DNA of 64,000 nt from Spodoptera frugiperda (GCF_023101765.2 NC_064212.1:11718001-11782000); one strand, 5' to 3'. Positions 36,688-49,404 are shown, counted from the first letter of the stretch. Translations and numbers: made by a program. Notes: generated from the sequence alone by a model not told the origin.

Positions 36688-37305
36688 CTGTATTTACGTA
36701 TATTTTCTATTGTGTTTTATATACCGGCAATGTGTGTGTTTGATAAAGGACAAATTTATTTATTTAATGTTCGTGCACGAAAACTAGTGTCACAAACGAT
36801 GAATAAATATTTAATTTAAGTATCTACTATTTGTAAAGTCCTAAATGTAAGTCACGAAATAGTATAGTGTTACAAGTGAAAAAATTTTTTTCATTCTGTC
36901 ATATCGTGTATGTCAACATAGATGGAGCCACTGGGGCTTTCTAAACTATCTAGGGACGAGGGTAGGTCACGTCAGCTGTCAAGTCATATGTGAGGTCGAC
37001 GGTGACGACGTAATATTTACTTAGTCACGTTGAAAATAGAGGTTAGTTTGCTATAAAAAGGGTCAATAGGATCTAAGGACCCGTTTTATTCGAGGGATTT
37101 TTGAGGGACAAATTAGAGAAGGTAGTTGTGATCTTTTTAGTAGTACTTACTAACAGAGAATTGAAACCTAGGTTTGTGTGTATAGGACAAAATCCAAAAT
37201 TTAACTTACTTTCTTTAGGTAAATTGCCATCAGTCAGATCTAACCGTTTGATGCAAAAACAGTATTACTAATCCCTGAAAAATACGTGTTTGTATCAATG
37301 CCGTC

Positions 37306-37420
37306 TTACCACCATACTCAGAGTTGTTTAATGCTTACTTAAGTCAGTCCTTAGCAATTGTTTTTGATACAAAATCGTTACTAGGGAATAAGTAAAAATT
37401 GTCTCTGCGTGCGGCATTTA
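37306..37420. mobile_element. MITE family A copy 2
   Basis: ACTCAGAGTTGTTTAATGC and its complement GTCTCTGCGTGCGGC frame TCAGTCCTTAGCAATTGTTTT and CGTTACTAGGGAATAAG, matching the copy at 473. Confidence 0.65.
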
Positions 37421-37670
37421 GTATCACGTATTGTTCTTTTTAACCTACAACGACTTCTTCCTCATGCATATTGAATGCAACATGTGAATTTACATTTAAA
37501 TACTATAGCTAGTGTACCTCATTATAAACAACTGCTTTTAGTTTAACAGAGCGGGAAATTGAAACAAAATACAGCTTTTTGTTTCAACATGGCGGGTCAA
37601 CTGTCAGTTGTGAGGTGTGTTTTCATTGTCACGGCTAATGTCACAGTTGATGACCAAAGAGAACGCATAG

Positions 37671-39687
37671 TAGGCCAGTGCAGATACCTCTAATAAAGCT
37701 AAAAAGTAAAAGAAATTTATAGTAGAATGAAACCTATTGGAAATGGAAGAGAATATGCCAAAACAAGAAAAAAATAAAAATTCCACTCCATCCGAGTTCG
37801 GGAAGTGGGGGAGGGAGGTTTTAAGAGTAAAAATCGGTTTATCGCAATTTTCGGCGAAACTACAAGTCCTATGAAAAAAAGTTAAACGGCAAAGTTGTAG
37901 GTAATAAAAAGATCTACAACTTTTGTATTTGCACTTTTTTTATATTACATACCTCAAAATTTTGTGTAAAATTAAAAAAAACTACGATTTTGGTTTTTTA
38001 TTCTTATCTTTGACAAATATATTTATTTTTTTACGAAATTTTGTGAAAACGTGTCTCTATATGTACCAAACACACTGTAATTTCTTTGGAATAGAAAAAT
38101 ATATTTTTTCTCCAGATATTAAATAAACACCGAAAAATTTGCCTAATTTTCAATCGAAAATTCACGCGTCAAAATATCGGTTTTTTTATAAAATTCGGTG
38201 GGCTGTTTGTTCGTTGAAATCTCTACTTTTCGATAGTTTAAAAAAAAATTACGTTACCATGGAAAATGTTCTCAAAAAACGCAATAAACTAAAAAAACTC
38301 GAATCGAAAAAATTTTTTTTCATCATTATGCACAATTTTGAGCTATTTATTACAATTAACTCATGTAGCGCAAGATTTAATGGTACATTGACAATTAAAA
38401 AAAATATATAAATAAAAAAAAATACTATGATTAACAATCAAATAAGTTAATAATGTTTATATTTGATAAGACATCTACAATGTTATAAGAAAGTTTTAGA
38501 ATTTTGTTTTAATTAAGTACTTATTTGTTGCTATTTGAAGATAATTCTAAACCTTTTTTATTTATTAAGGTGGCAAAATCATCCAATCCAATCCAATGAC
38601 CTCTCTCGCCTTAGGTGAGGCGAGAGGGAGTGTCAGACTCTTACTGACTAAAAACCACCCTGTTCTCAGTCCTGCTTTTCGAGCCGGAGTCCCGGTAAAC
38701 CCGCTAGGTAGTCCGCAGCTCCGGATCAGGCATCAGCCATACTAGACACCATCTGAGGTGGACTGATGGCTCTTTGAGGCGCGCGCGGAACGCGACGCGC
38801 CGCATGCACGGGTCTAGTTCTGTTCGGGCGGCAAGCTACCCTTGCTTGCCGTCTACAGACCCGTACTTACGGAGGCCAGAGTTCTTTGCGCGATCCCCGA
38901 CGCCCGGAGTGTCTCTCGCGAAGGCTGGGGGGTGAGGAGGTTCGTTCCCTCACGTGCCCCGCCTCCTTCTTTGCTAGCATGACTGCTTCGCAGAAGGAGG
39001 AGACGTCATCCCAGTGTCGCTCGCTCCTCCAGAGACACTCCGGGCGTCGGGAATCGCGAGACGATCTCCAGCCACGGTTCACTATCATCTGTTTTTTCAG
39101 AACATTTTTCATAGTAACGTTTATTTTTTTTTACACTATCGAAAAGTAGAGATTTCAACGAATAAAAAGCCTGCCGAATTTTATAAAAAAGCTGATATTT
39201 TGACGTGTGAATTTTCGATTGAAAATTAGGAAAATTTTTCGGTATTTAATCAATATCTGGTAAAAAAATAAATTTTTGAATTCCAAAAAATTACAGTGTG
39301 TTTGGTACATATAAAGGCACGTTTTCACAAAATTTCGTTAAAAAATAAATATTTTTGTCAAAGATAAGAATAAAAAACCGAAATCGTAGTTTTATTAATT
39401 TTCCACAAAATTTTGAAGTAATATAAAAAAAGTGTAAATACAAAAGTTGTAGATCTTTTTATTACCTACAACTTTGCCATTTAACTTTTTTTCATAGGAC
39501 TTGTAGTTTCGCCGAAAATTGCGATAAACCGATTTTTACTCTTAAAACCTCCCTCCCCCCCACTTCCCGAACTCGGATGGAGTGGAATTTTATTTTTTTT
39601 CTTGTTTTAGCATATTCTCTTCCATTTCCAATAGGTTTCATTCTACTATAAATTTCTTTTGTTTCAAAACCTATCTGCACTGGCCTA
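37671..39687. mobile_element. 2 kb foldback element with ~600 bp inverted arms
   Basis: TAGGCCAGTGCAGATA opens the element and TCTGCACTGGCCTA closes it, with TAG on both outer sides (a possible 3 bp duplication). The arms (37671-38280 and about 39095-39687) are long imperfect complements, for example GGTAATAAAAAGATCTACAA versus TTGTAGATCTTTTTATTACC. The roughly 0.8 kb loop holds AT-rich DNA and a LINE fragment (38575-39090). No transposase frame was seen, so it would be non-autonomous. Confidence 0.85.
38575..39090 (-). pseudogene. truncated R1-type LINE: ORF C-terminus plus 3' tail
   Basis: On the minus strand, an ORF fragment reads HWDDVSSFCEAVMLAKKEAG, then HVRERTSS, ending RKELWPP-stop at 38867. 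This resembles the C-terminus of R1/jockey-type retrotransposon ORF2 (family recognition by eye). It continues into a GC-rich 3' UTR and then the standard tail (GGAGCTGCGGACTACCTAGC to GGATGATTTTGCC). It is the only copy in the window joining the abundant tail to a coding region. A 21 bp inverted repeat (CCCGACGCCCGGAGTGTCTC) lies inside the coding part. Confidence 0.7.
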
Positions 39688-39828
39688 TAGGTGGTTCATT
39701 GTGTAGCGTATAAGTGCGTAAAGAATATTGGAAGGACTTTTGTTTTTGTAAGAAATAAAAAGGGATTTTGGTTAAAAAGCTAGAGCTGCAATTTTTTTAT
39801 GAGCTTGATTATTTTTTGGTTTTTACCT

Positions 39829-40173
39829 TTAGCGTACTTTTCCACCAGAGATGTGGTGTGGATTGGTTTGGCTACCACACATAGCTTAGCACAATTGAAA
39901 ACAGACTCAGCTAAGCTAAACATTTTTAAATGGAAAGGTGTGTGCTATGGATGCGTGTTATGGATGTGCGCTATGGATGGCTTCCCTACTATCGATACAA
40001 CGCATACTCGAGCTGCGCATCTTCCTCGCACAGCAACTTTGCGGCGGCGCATCTTCATAGCACACCTACGTAGCTTAGTATCGGTGGAAACGGTCACATA
40101 GTTTCATAGTTTAGGTAAGTATTACATCTTTGTAGCATAGCACATAACACATCTGAGCTGGAAAAGCACCCTT
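39829..40173. mobile_element. TIR element family D, complete
   Basis: AGCGTACTTTTCCACCAGAG at the left and CTGAGCTGGAAAAGCACCC at the right are inverted. Subterminal CATAGCTTAG / CTACGTAGCTTAG and CACATAGTTTCATAG repeats lie within, plus a TATGGATG mini-array at 39945-39980. No ORF of transposase size. Confidence 0.7.
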
Positions 40174-40587
40174 ATTATTTCAAAATCTTTTTTGTTATTA
40201 ACTATTGCTGTAGATTATTAATTAATAAAAAAATCTATTTGCGTACCCGTCCATTAAATCAGCCTGTTAGGTTGTAATATAAACAAAAGGCACAAATGGA
40301 ATGTTTGTATTGTTTATTAACCAATCAGTGATCGGATCCCAAATATTTAGCAAACACTTCTCGCTTATTGTTTGTCAATCATAAAATAATAATTATATTT
40401 CATAGAGTTTCGAACAATGGATCGTTTCCGTTGTTTGTTTGCCCGTAAATGTTAAATATTTCAATAGGCATTAGTTACCTGAAACGTTATAACTATTTAT
40501 TTTATTTTGTTACGCCATTTTTATTACGGTCTGTGCAGACAAGGGATTTTCATCTTAAGAATAAAATTGATAACGTTGTGAAAAACA

Positions 40588-40768
40588 TTGCACTACATTA
40601 AGATTTTCTCCTGTGTGCGTTTTAATATGACAAGTTCGCCGTATATGACACCCAGACCCGGAACAACAATTTTGTAATGACACAAAAAGTAGTTCCGTGC
40701 GGGAATTAAACCCGGTACACAGTTTGCGGCAGCCGGTTGCCCAATCAACCCACCAACCGTGCAGTCAT
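40588..40768 (-). mobile_element. SINE 2, decayed
   Basis: CCGTGCAGTC head complement, GTGCGGGAATTAAACCCGG (damaged B box), CACCCAGACCCGGAACAAC and tail TTAAGATTTTCTCCTGTGTG. Confidence 0.78.
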
Positions 40769-41929
40769 TCTGGAATAAACTGTATACCTTTACTACCACT
40801 GTCAATTACTTCAATTAACTGCAAAAATACTTATTAAAACACAATGTTTCACAAACCTAGGCACCTACAACTACATATTACATATAAACAAATCGAGAAA
40901 CATAATCTATAATATCACATCATGACGAAGCCACTTGATATTCTATAAAGCGCTTCAAAGAATATACGAAGTCATTTGAAAAATACATTGTCCCACGTTT
41001 CTACAGCGCTGAATCGCTTTGCAGCATATTTGCAGCGCTCTTCATTTATCTTGCATACAAAGTCCTAAGGGGTGAGTGACGTCAGATTGTTGAGATAACC
41101 GTATCTCTGGTCTCGGCGACAACTTTTTAATTACTAAGACAGAACAAAAGGAGTCTTACGAAATTCATTTAAAGTTTAAATTAAATTGAAGAGTGTGTCG
41201 GTTATGATAGGTATTCATGTTAGGAGGAGTATAATAAGCACATGATATTAGCTATTATATGTCAGCTAGTACCAAACTGCAATTAGCAGAAAACTATAAA
41301 ATGTGTAAAGAAAGAAAAATAATGAAGGTTTTCACTATAACTACAAAAAATAAAAATAAAAAATTTACTACGTAGAAAATCTAGCTATCCAACGTCAAAT
41401 GGGATCCTTACGTGACATCTATGACCATCTTTACCCACTATAATAGCACTTTTATTTCTTAAGCAGTAAAGTCGAAATTTTCGGTAAAGATGTGCGGTTG
41501 ATTATATATCTAATGGACAAGCCGTCCATCTATGTAATAGTACATTATGTTTCGTACTTATTTCCTTTGAGCCTTTTGTCCACTTTTAGTACCTTGTCGG
41601 TAATTTTTAATGGCAAAGCCAGAAAGTAATTTGTGTTTTATAAAATGCTCGTGTTTTGTTGTAATTGAGTGGGAGGAGAGATGTGAAATATGAGGCCGTT
41701 TTGTAAATTTTAAAGGACTGTTAAATGTGTGGTTGGATTTTGTAAAGTGACTAATAAATAAATCTTCATACATATAATGGTGATTCGGGAAAAGGTTGTT
41801 TTCATTGTAATCTACTTTATTTCCCAGTGAATAATGCTAATAGGCTGCCTCTTGGCACACGGCAAAGAAATAAGCACACTGTTATATTATACATTTTTCA
41901 TCAAGTCTATGAGAATCATATTACAACAA

Positions 41930-42130
41930 CATCAACAGCCTGTAAGTGGCCACTGCTAACCAAAGGCCTCTTCTCACGCAGAGAAAGTTTGAGCATAAAT
42001 CATCACGGGCTACCTTGCTTAATGCGGGTTGGCGAACTTATAATTAGAAATTATAAGCGCAGGTTTCCACATGATGTTTTCCTTCACCGATGGTTAGCAG
42101 TGTCTAAGTAATTTTAGACAGCACATACAA
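41930..42130 (+). mobile_element. family G SINE-like repeat
   Basis: AACAGCCTGTAAGTGGCCAC, TGCTTAATGCGGGTTGGCGA, GCGCAGGTTTCCACATGATG and TTTTCCTTCACCG match a common moth SINE-like repeat. Its usual 3' tRNA-like end is missing. A shorter copy is at 59690. Confidence 0.6.
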
Positions 42131-42272
42131 CTTGGAAAAAGTACATTGGTTTTACACACACATTTGTAGGTTTCACACCCTCATGCATAAGAAGTATGTC
42201 TTAAACCTCTAGGTACCATAACACTTCTGATTTGTATGGGAATAACATGTCCAAATCACAAAATTATATCTA

Positions 42273-42292
42273 CAGTCAGTCAGTCAGTCAAA
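42273..42292. repeat. short tetranucleotide microsatellite
   Basis: A CAGT run of about 4 units. Similar short runs occur at 50779-50808 (TGTC, inside a Helitron) and 51192-51210 (ATTC). Confidence 0.6.
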
Positions 42293-43227
42293 GCTGAAAC
42301 AATTCAGACAGTACCTTTATACTCATTACCTAACTAAAGCTAAATTATATCTATTCATATAATTACTGGACTGTTGCATGAATTAACATTAAGTTTTCAA
42401 AGTGTGTCAACATGTCAAGGGTTAGTATACAAAGTTGTGGTTCCGAGCTAAAGTTCTTGGTAGTTCATAGAGGATTTACTTCTAAATGTCTGTCTGCCTC
42501 AAAGGCAAGTGCTTAGTAACCAGTTTTAAGTCATAAGGAATGAAGCTGAACAGTACTTTAAAAAGGCGAAAATTTCCCTCGAGAATGTGATACATATTGT
42601 GGCACCTGTTGCTCAGATGTGTCAATAAGTCTATCTACTCCATTGGAGAATATTAGTAGAGGCTAAAATGGTGTTATAAAACAATTCACACATATTCATC
42701 AATATATCACCCTCTATGTTAATAACGCACAACTAAATAATTTAACATTGTATCAAAAGAAAATTGACAAAAACCCACCGCCAATGTGTCAAGGCGAGAA
42801 CATAAAACAAACCGACACATCCTATTTTAATTATCGCCTAACACAAAAGGGATCGCTATACCGTCAACCCTAATACCGAACCGGTATTTCGTCACTGAAA
42901 TCAAATGGACAAAAAGCGGTCTGGATGATTTAATTCCACAAACAGTCCATAACAGCCCTGGATATAATACGTCTATATAATGGGACGTAAATCTAATATG
43001 TACAGGGGCGTCTCACGTACACGCTGGCGTTACGTGACTTGTGTGCCAATGTGTTTGTGTGTGTGGTCGACGTAAGCGAACTGTGGTGACAATGTGGGAC
43101 CAGTGTAGGGGTAATGTGACTATTAAGGAGGCAGAGATAAGACAGAAAATTGTAATATATTTCTTGAATCTTTGTTTTGCAAATGAAATTGTTTTGCTAT
43201 AAGAGTATTGGAAGTCAAATGGACTTG

Positions 43228-43460
43228 ACTGTGCCTCATTGGCCGAGTGGTTGCAAGTGCGACTGCTGGGCAAGGGGTCTCGGGTTCGATTCCCGGGTCG
43301 AGCGAAGTATTGCTAGGCTTTTTGGTATTTCGAAAATTTCTCAATAGGAGCACGGAGTCTGCAAATGTGCTCAGTATGGCAAAAGGCTAACCACCTATTA
43401 CATGGATGGGACTTGCAACATAAATTGTGGAAATGGGTGTACATTGTACAGAAAAAAAAA
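43228..43460 (+). mobile_element. tRNA-derived SINE 1, full length
   Basis: Pol III A box TGGCCGAGTGG (43240-43250) and perfect B box GGTTCGATTCC (43283-43293) in a tRNA-like head beginning GCCTCATTGG. The body reads GAAAATTTCTCAATAGGAGC, and the copy ends in an A run at 43452. Its boxes are the most intact in the window. Confidence 0.88.
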
Positions 43461-44108
43461 GAAATGGAAGTGAACGAATAAAGACAGAAGTAATTCTAAA
43501 ATATTAAGTAAATTAAAAATGACGATTGATCAATAAGACAGTTAGGGACAGAATGTTACTCAGTTTGATTGATCGACGACGATACCAGCTAAAAAAAAAA
43601 CAACATTGAAAAGCAGAAAAATAGCACCCACACCAAACGCGTAGGCTTCTAAAGTAGCAAAAGTAGTCCATAAAGTTTTAGAATTTATTTAGAGCAATTG
43701 TATGCATAATAAATACGAAAATACTCGCACGCTCCCACAATTTATATCCCTAGACGTTACGAAGTGGATATTTCTAGTAAACACGTTCATCAGAGCGGTA
43801 GATATTTCAATATAAATACTGAAATATTTATTAACTTTGCCTTATGAAACCTACATTCCATGTAAATACCAAATACACCCTAAAGCATAAAATATATTGC
43901 CAGGAGTGAAATAATGAGCAGAAAATATAAAATCAGCTTCGAAAATCCACCTTCCATCGGATATATTAAAATACCGTTATTTGATGAGGGCAAAGTATCA
44001 AAAATAATTACAATTTTGTAAATAAAAAGAAAGATTGATAGACAATATCCATATGGTAACAAAAGATCGCATCGTAAATAAAATTCGTAATTTGTCTACC
44101 AAAAAAAA

Positions 44109-44305
44109 AAACGTCACGCCTTTTATCCTCGAAGAGAGTAGTAGGCAGAGGTACACATTATGGCACGTAATGCCGACACCCACTTTTCACCATTTGTGTT
44201 ATAAGTCGTGTAATAGGGGGTGAGCCTATTGCCATATATCGGGCATAATTCCAGACTCCGTGCTACTACTGAGAAATAAAAAAAAACACTCGACTAACGA
44301 GGCTG
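44109..44305 (-). mobile_element. SINE 1, internally deleted
   Basis: Tail complement AACGTCACGCCTTTTATCC and body GGGTGAGCCTATTGCCATAT, then a jump from ACTACTGAGAAAT to ACTCGACTAACGAGGC. The B-box region is lost. Confidence 0.75.
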
Positions 44306-45359
44306 TTTATTTTATTTTCTTTATATTATTATACAATTTGTCTACATTCAAACAGTAATATAGAAGCTCGTATTACAAGAAGTCAAATTCCAGTATCATT
44401 ATATTCTAGCCAAACTTATTCGTCTTAACATTAATCTAAATTACAAACACACAAATTCCAAGACAAAATAAATTAAGGAAACAATTACTTAGGTAAAGTA
44501 CAAAATTATAAATGTAAAAAGTACGAGAAAGTTTAATTGTGGGTAAGAATAGGTAGACAAAGTTTTATTGTCCCCTGGGGGTGTGACCAGTGTAATTTGG
44601 GGTGGGTTCCGTCACTGTAATAATATTTGCGGGGAAATTGTGCTCTCACACCTACTTCTAGGAATGTTGTTGCTTTAATGTATTGTCTTGTAGGCGAAGT
44701 TATTGCAAGCGTGAATACCAAGCAAGGATTTTTAAGTTTGATTTCTGGGACAGGCAAATTATTATTGGGTTTCTTTGGAAATTTGGAGCACGCTGTTAAA
44801 TTAATTGTTGCTAATACGGTACTTATGAATAGTTTTATTCAATATCCATTGAAGCAATTTCTAACTCTTTGACGCCATATTGTTCTTTTTCCCGCTTTAA
44901 TTTTTGTTTATGTTATAAGAAATTTATTTCTTTTCAAATAACACGGCTATACACATATTTTGACCCATCTACATCTCAGAAAGCATTTTCAAACAATGAT
45001 TTCTTACATTACTGCACAAGCCTCGATTTTAATACCCATGTTACTACATACTTGTACTTTTTATCCTTTAAAACTAAGACCATTTTTACCCTATAAAAAC
45101 AAAGAAATCAACTGAATAATATGTATAACAAGCAAAAATACTACAAATAAAGCTGGTTCAGAACTACTCATATTCCATAATGAATGGATGACACCGAGGC
45201 GTCGTTAGCCGATGTCAACAGGCGCGTCCCGTGCGGTTCATCGCGCACCGTGTCGAACATCAAACATCGCCACAAATGACTGACTGCTTCCAATATGTAT
45301 TCCTTTTTCAATAATACCGTCCTTTCTGTAGCTAAAAATAATACTGGTATTATTTTGTA

Positions 45360-45670
45360 GTTACTCGAAACTCGAGTTTCAAGCCATGCTAGGGGCACAA
45401 ACCATGACAGACACCGCATCGTGGGTCGCGGAATGCTGCTCATGAATATGAGCCTCTAGCATGGCTTGTACCCGGAATTGCAGACTACTTAGCGGATTAC
45501 CAGGGCTTCGGTCCGGCTCAAAAAACAGCAGTAGGAACGAGATGATTTTGATTCTGTAAGTGCCTGACACTCCCTCCCATCTCATGCAAGGTGTGAAAAG
45601 TTGTTAGATGATTTTCCCCCTCAAAAAAGTATGGCTTGAAACTAGTCGATTTCCTCTTGAGTAAGTCACT
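45360..45670. mobile_element. MITE family C copy broken by a LINE tail
   Basis: TTTCAAGCCATGCTAGGGGC and TATGAGCCTCTAGCATGGC form the inner hairpin. The right arm then resumes after the insertion as CTTGAAACTAGTCGATTTCC, then TTGAGTAAGTCAC. Confidence 0.75.
45469..45630 (+). mobile_element. LINE 3' tail inside MITE C, 8 bp duplication
   Basis: The body runs from CCCGGAATTGCAGACTAC to CCCCCTCAAAAAAG. ATGGCTTG flanks both sides (45461-45468 and 45631-45638), so the nesting order is unambiguous. Confidence 0.85.
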
Positions 45671-45766
45671 TTCGTGAGACACACTAAATTATACGTATTT
45701 CGGATACGTATGTATACGTGTAATACGTATCCGAAATACGTATAATTTAGTATGTCTTACGAAAGT
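45668..45766. repeat. near-perfect 43 bp-arm palindrome
   Basis: ACTTTCGTGAGACACACTAA, then ATTATACGTATTTCGGATAC, is mirrored by GTATCCGAAATACGTATAAT and TTAGTATGTCTTACGAAAGT around a spacer of about 12 bases. GTGAGACATACTAAATTA also lies beside the family C MITE at 11500. Confidence 0.8.
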
Positions 45767-47578
45767 TATAGTATAATCTTACATTTAATTCAAAAGGTTT
45801 TAAATATAATATATTTTTCATTGAAATCTCTATTTATAAGTTTCTTTTCAGGTTTCTTTCTTTATACTAACATTATATTTTGTTTACGACATTTATTCTA
45901 CACTTCCATGATACTTAATCAGATAAAATTTTATTTCCTATCATGCTATTATATCCTCTATCTTCATATTTATAAAGAAATTATATTTCTGGTCTTTTGA
46001 TACCTATTGATCAAAGAGATGAAATATCAGATAAATTCATGGGTAAATACTTAGATTCCTTGAATTTATTTCAACTAACAGTCTTATTATTTTGGAAATC
46101 AAATACTTCTTCAAAGACTGTACTTTTTATATTTTTGTATAAAATCTTTATCTTATTTATCATCGCAGTATTTTTTTACTATCTGGCTAGCAGTTCATAT
46201 TACATACTTTTTAATTCTGGTTTATTTATCTTGACATTAATTAAAATTTTGGGGTTATCTCTCTTTTTAATATGTTATGTTTCTGTTCGATATGATTTGA
46301 TCTAATTAAATTATTGAAATAAATAAAAATTTAAAACTTTGAGTTCCTTCAAACTTCGAATTTGAAGACTTTCATATAAATAATAATACCGATATCTCGA
46401 AAAGATGAGTATCATAATATAGCTACTACTGTCTAAACAAAACCAAGTAGTAGCATTCAAATCCCATTTTATTTGGTTCCCATTCTGTTTTATCTATACA
46501 ATAACCGCTTCCAAACCTTCGGAGTTAAGTTGAAATGCAATAAACATGAATGCTGAATAATCTGACAATGTTCACTTCGAAGATTTCATGAAATAAAAAC
46601 GTGGTAAGAGCAAATCCAGATATTGTGGAGACTAGACGTCTATATTACAATCGTCTAGAGGTTTTACAAAATCTTCAGTTATTTATTGCTATAATTTTAG
46701 GATCAGGATTTCGTAGTAATTTCATAAATATCGGAGAGAACTTCATAGAATCAAAGATAGTTTATATTATAGAAATACAACATTTCAAATGAATTGTTTT
46801 AAGTAATTCATTTTATGTCGAATATAGAAAATATTATAATCTTCAACAAGTATAAAAACAGGGTATGATATGACTTGGGTGATCGAACGTTTTATCCCAC
46901 GGGAACACAGATGAAACCGCTAATCATAAGAATAATCTTCTCGCCTAAGATGCACACCTCTCGGCACCTGAAGAAGAGTAGGAGTGGTGTTAAACTAATG
47001 AATTCTGGTTTGCCACTACATGGCTTGTAAAATGTAAGGATAGAAATCAATCTTACAAAAACTGTTATCAGTATCAAAGTATAAAATCTAAGACCAAAAA
47101 TAATATCATTCAAAACAGCCAACATTTTCTTAAAAAAATATCCTAAGACAAAAAGTAAAAAGAAAAACCCTTCAAAGGGCTTATCTGCCTAATCTAGACG
47201 TCTGGGGCCTGACAATGGTGGGGGGATTACATGACAAAGGCCTACCATCAGAAGGTAGTATTATCAGAGAATTAAACGCTTGGTTACCGTTCAAAGAGAA
47301 TGTGAGGTATACAGTATACCAGTGCGGTGTATCAATTGGATTACGTTTCGGCTTAGAACTCTGTGACTGTCTGTTTATGAAGATAGAAGACACGTGTATT
47401 TTGACTCACGTGTTTCTTTAGATATGATAAAAGATGGGTGTCTTTTTGTGAAAAGGTGAGTTAAATGTTATAAATCAATGTAACCATGCGAGATAGTGGC
47501 ACCGCAGTACATAGCGAAATGCAGTACTGTTCCTAGTCAGGCGACATGCAATACATTGCATAAATATTTATAGGTCAA

Positions 47579-47624
47579 TTTACACCTCTGCCTACCCCTC
47601 CGGATAAAAGGCGTGACGTTACAT
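47579..47624 (+). mobile_element. SINE 1 tail fragment
   Basis: TACACCTCTGCCTACCCCTC then GGATAAAAGGCGTGACG. Only the 3' end remains. Confidence 0.65.
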
Positions 47625-48717
47625 AGCATATCCTTCACCAAGATTGCTCAACCAATTTCAAGTCACGAGTGGAGTTCATAATTATGATTAGCCATACCAC
47701 GACGCTCACCACATCCTCTAACGAACAGTTGAGGGAGTAATTCGTATTGTCTACTAAACAAATTATTGAATTAGATAAAATACTTATTGAAGATTTGCTT
47801 ATGACTATCCTACCTTTAAAATTATCACGACGCTTACATAGGCATCTGTCACAAAAATTACACATACATAGTAATAACTGTGACCTTATTGCACACAGCT
47901 ATAAGTGTCATATTATCTTGTCATGGCTGCTTATTACAAAGGTAGTTGGGCATAATGATTGTCCTTCACATGTTAAGCTGTTTATTACCAGTAATAGTCA
48001 GTTAGCCTCTATCCACAACATGTTTGTTATGATGATATTATTTTACGGTACAACAATTGAGGTAAATGGTAATTTTAAAACCCTAGCTAACATTGACTTA
48101 GGTCAAAATATAATTATCCTGTCGTAGCTATCGATGAATAAATTCATAGATTTAAATAATGTTGTCAAAGTTTAGAACTGATTAGGTGCTTCGTTGTCGA
48201 GTGGTCGAAAATGGTGCAGTGTTCAATATACTAGCCGGGTTGACTATAATTTTCGCGGTCAAAATTGATTTTTATTATCAATGAAATGACTTCTGCAAAA
48301 TTACCAAAAAAATTACAGAATTATTTATAATAACGTCGATCTAGACATCACAATAAGTAGGTATCCCGACTATACCTTTTACAGTACTTTAGCTTCGCGG
48401 AGTTTGGGCACGTTCCCCACATAAAGTGCTCTTTGAAGAGGCCGTGGGTTAATAAGGGTCGATGTGCTGAATTAAAGGGATGGACGTCACTACCTTGATG
48501 TGACTTCGATAAAAATGATAAGTTATTATAGACCGGCACGTGTTATAATGAGTTTACTTTAGTATTGCAGTTGGTTTTGTGAGAGCTACTGATACTACAT
48601 AGCTTGAAAAACTAAATTAAAATTTAAATGAATATAATCTATAGGAGATTACAACGCAATTACATTTCAAAATACCATACAGATTATCTTTCATAGCCAA
48701 AATCTTATGTTAATGTT

Positions 48718-48812
48718 ACCCGTGCGAAAAGCAGGAATAGGAACAGGGTGGCTTTTAGTCAGTAAGAGTCTGACACTCCCTCATTAATTCGATGATTTTC
48801 TATCCTTAAACA
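48718..48812 (+). mobile_element. LINE 3' tail, short
   Basis: GCGAAAAGCAGGAATAGGAAC, TTAGTCAGTAAGAGTCTGAC, then a deletion before TTCGATGATTTTC. Confidence 0.65.
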
Positions 48813-49281
48813 AAGCCAAAATGTTATAGATTGGAAGTCATGCTATTAAATAAAAATAATCAAGTTTTTAATATTGGTATCAACTGTGATTGTATGCCCA
48901 CTTGCCCAGTACAAGAACCATTCTGACTTTACAGGTATACTAAAATACGTAAACCTTTAGTAAACACGTAAATAGTCTATTTAAATCTCTTCTACACAAA
49001 ACAGACCAATTACGTATTCTAGTAAATAATTTCAAAACATAAATTGGCCTGCAAGTTTTCGAGGCAATTTAAACTTTAGTATCGAGCCACGTATCGTTTT
49101 CCTGGGGGAAATGGGATGGTATGATTACGTATGTCTGATTTACTTTTGTAAGTAAACAACTTTAAAATGAAAATAAGTCAATTCCCTGGTGGCGTATTCT
49201 CTTAAATCCCCAAATATAAAGGCAGATATGCATTTGTACAATGTAAGATGCACTTTTTACCAGTTATGTATGTTACGAGGC

Positions 49282-49404
49282 TTACTGCCATACTCCGACG
49301 GCGAGTCATTTAATGGTGACTAAAACTTAGCGATCGTTTTCGGAACATAATTGTTATTAAGAAACAGTTTAAGTAATCATTAAATGTCGCTGATTGCGGT
49401 AGCT
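49282..49404. mobile_element. MITE family A copy 3
   Basis: TACTGCCATACTCCGACGG and GCGAGTCATTTAATGGTGAC at the left; TAAGTAATCATTAAATGTCG and CTGATTGCGGTAGC inverted at the right. Confidence 0.65.

Noticed and set aside
39799..40101. 100-codon frame
   Set aside because: It lies almost wholly inside the TIR element at 39829-40173 and is explained by its repeats.
43233..43303. tRNA-like sequence with intact A and B boxes
   Set aside because: It is the head of SINE 1: the same body and tail follow as in all other copies, and there is no independent tRNA gene context. Not annotated as a tRNA.
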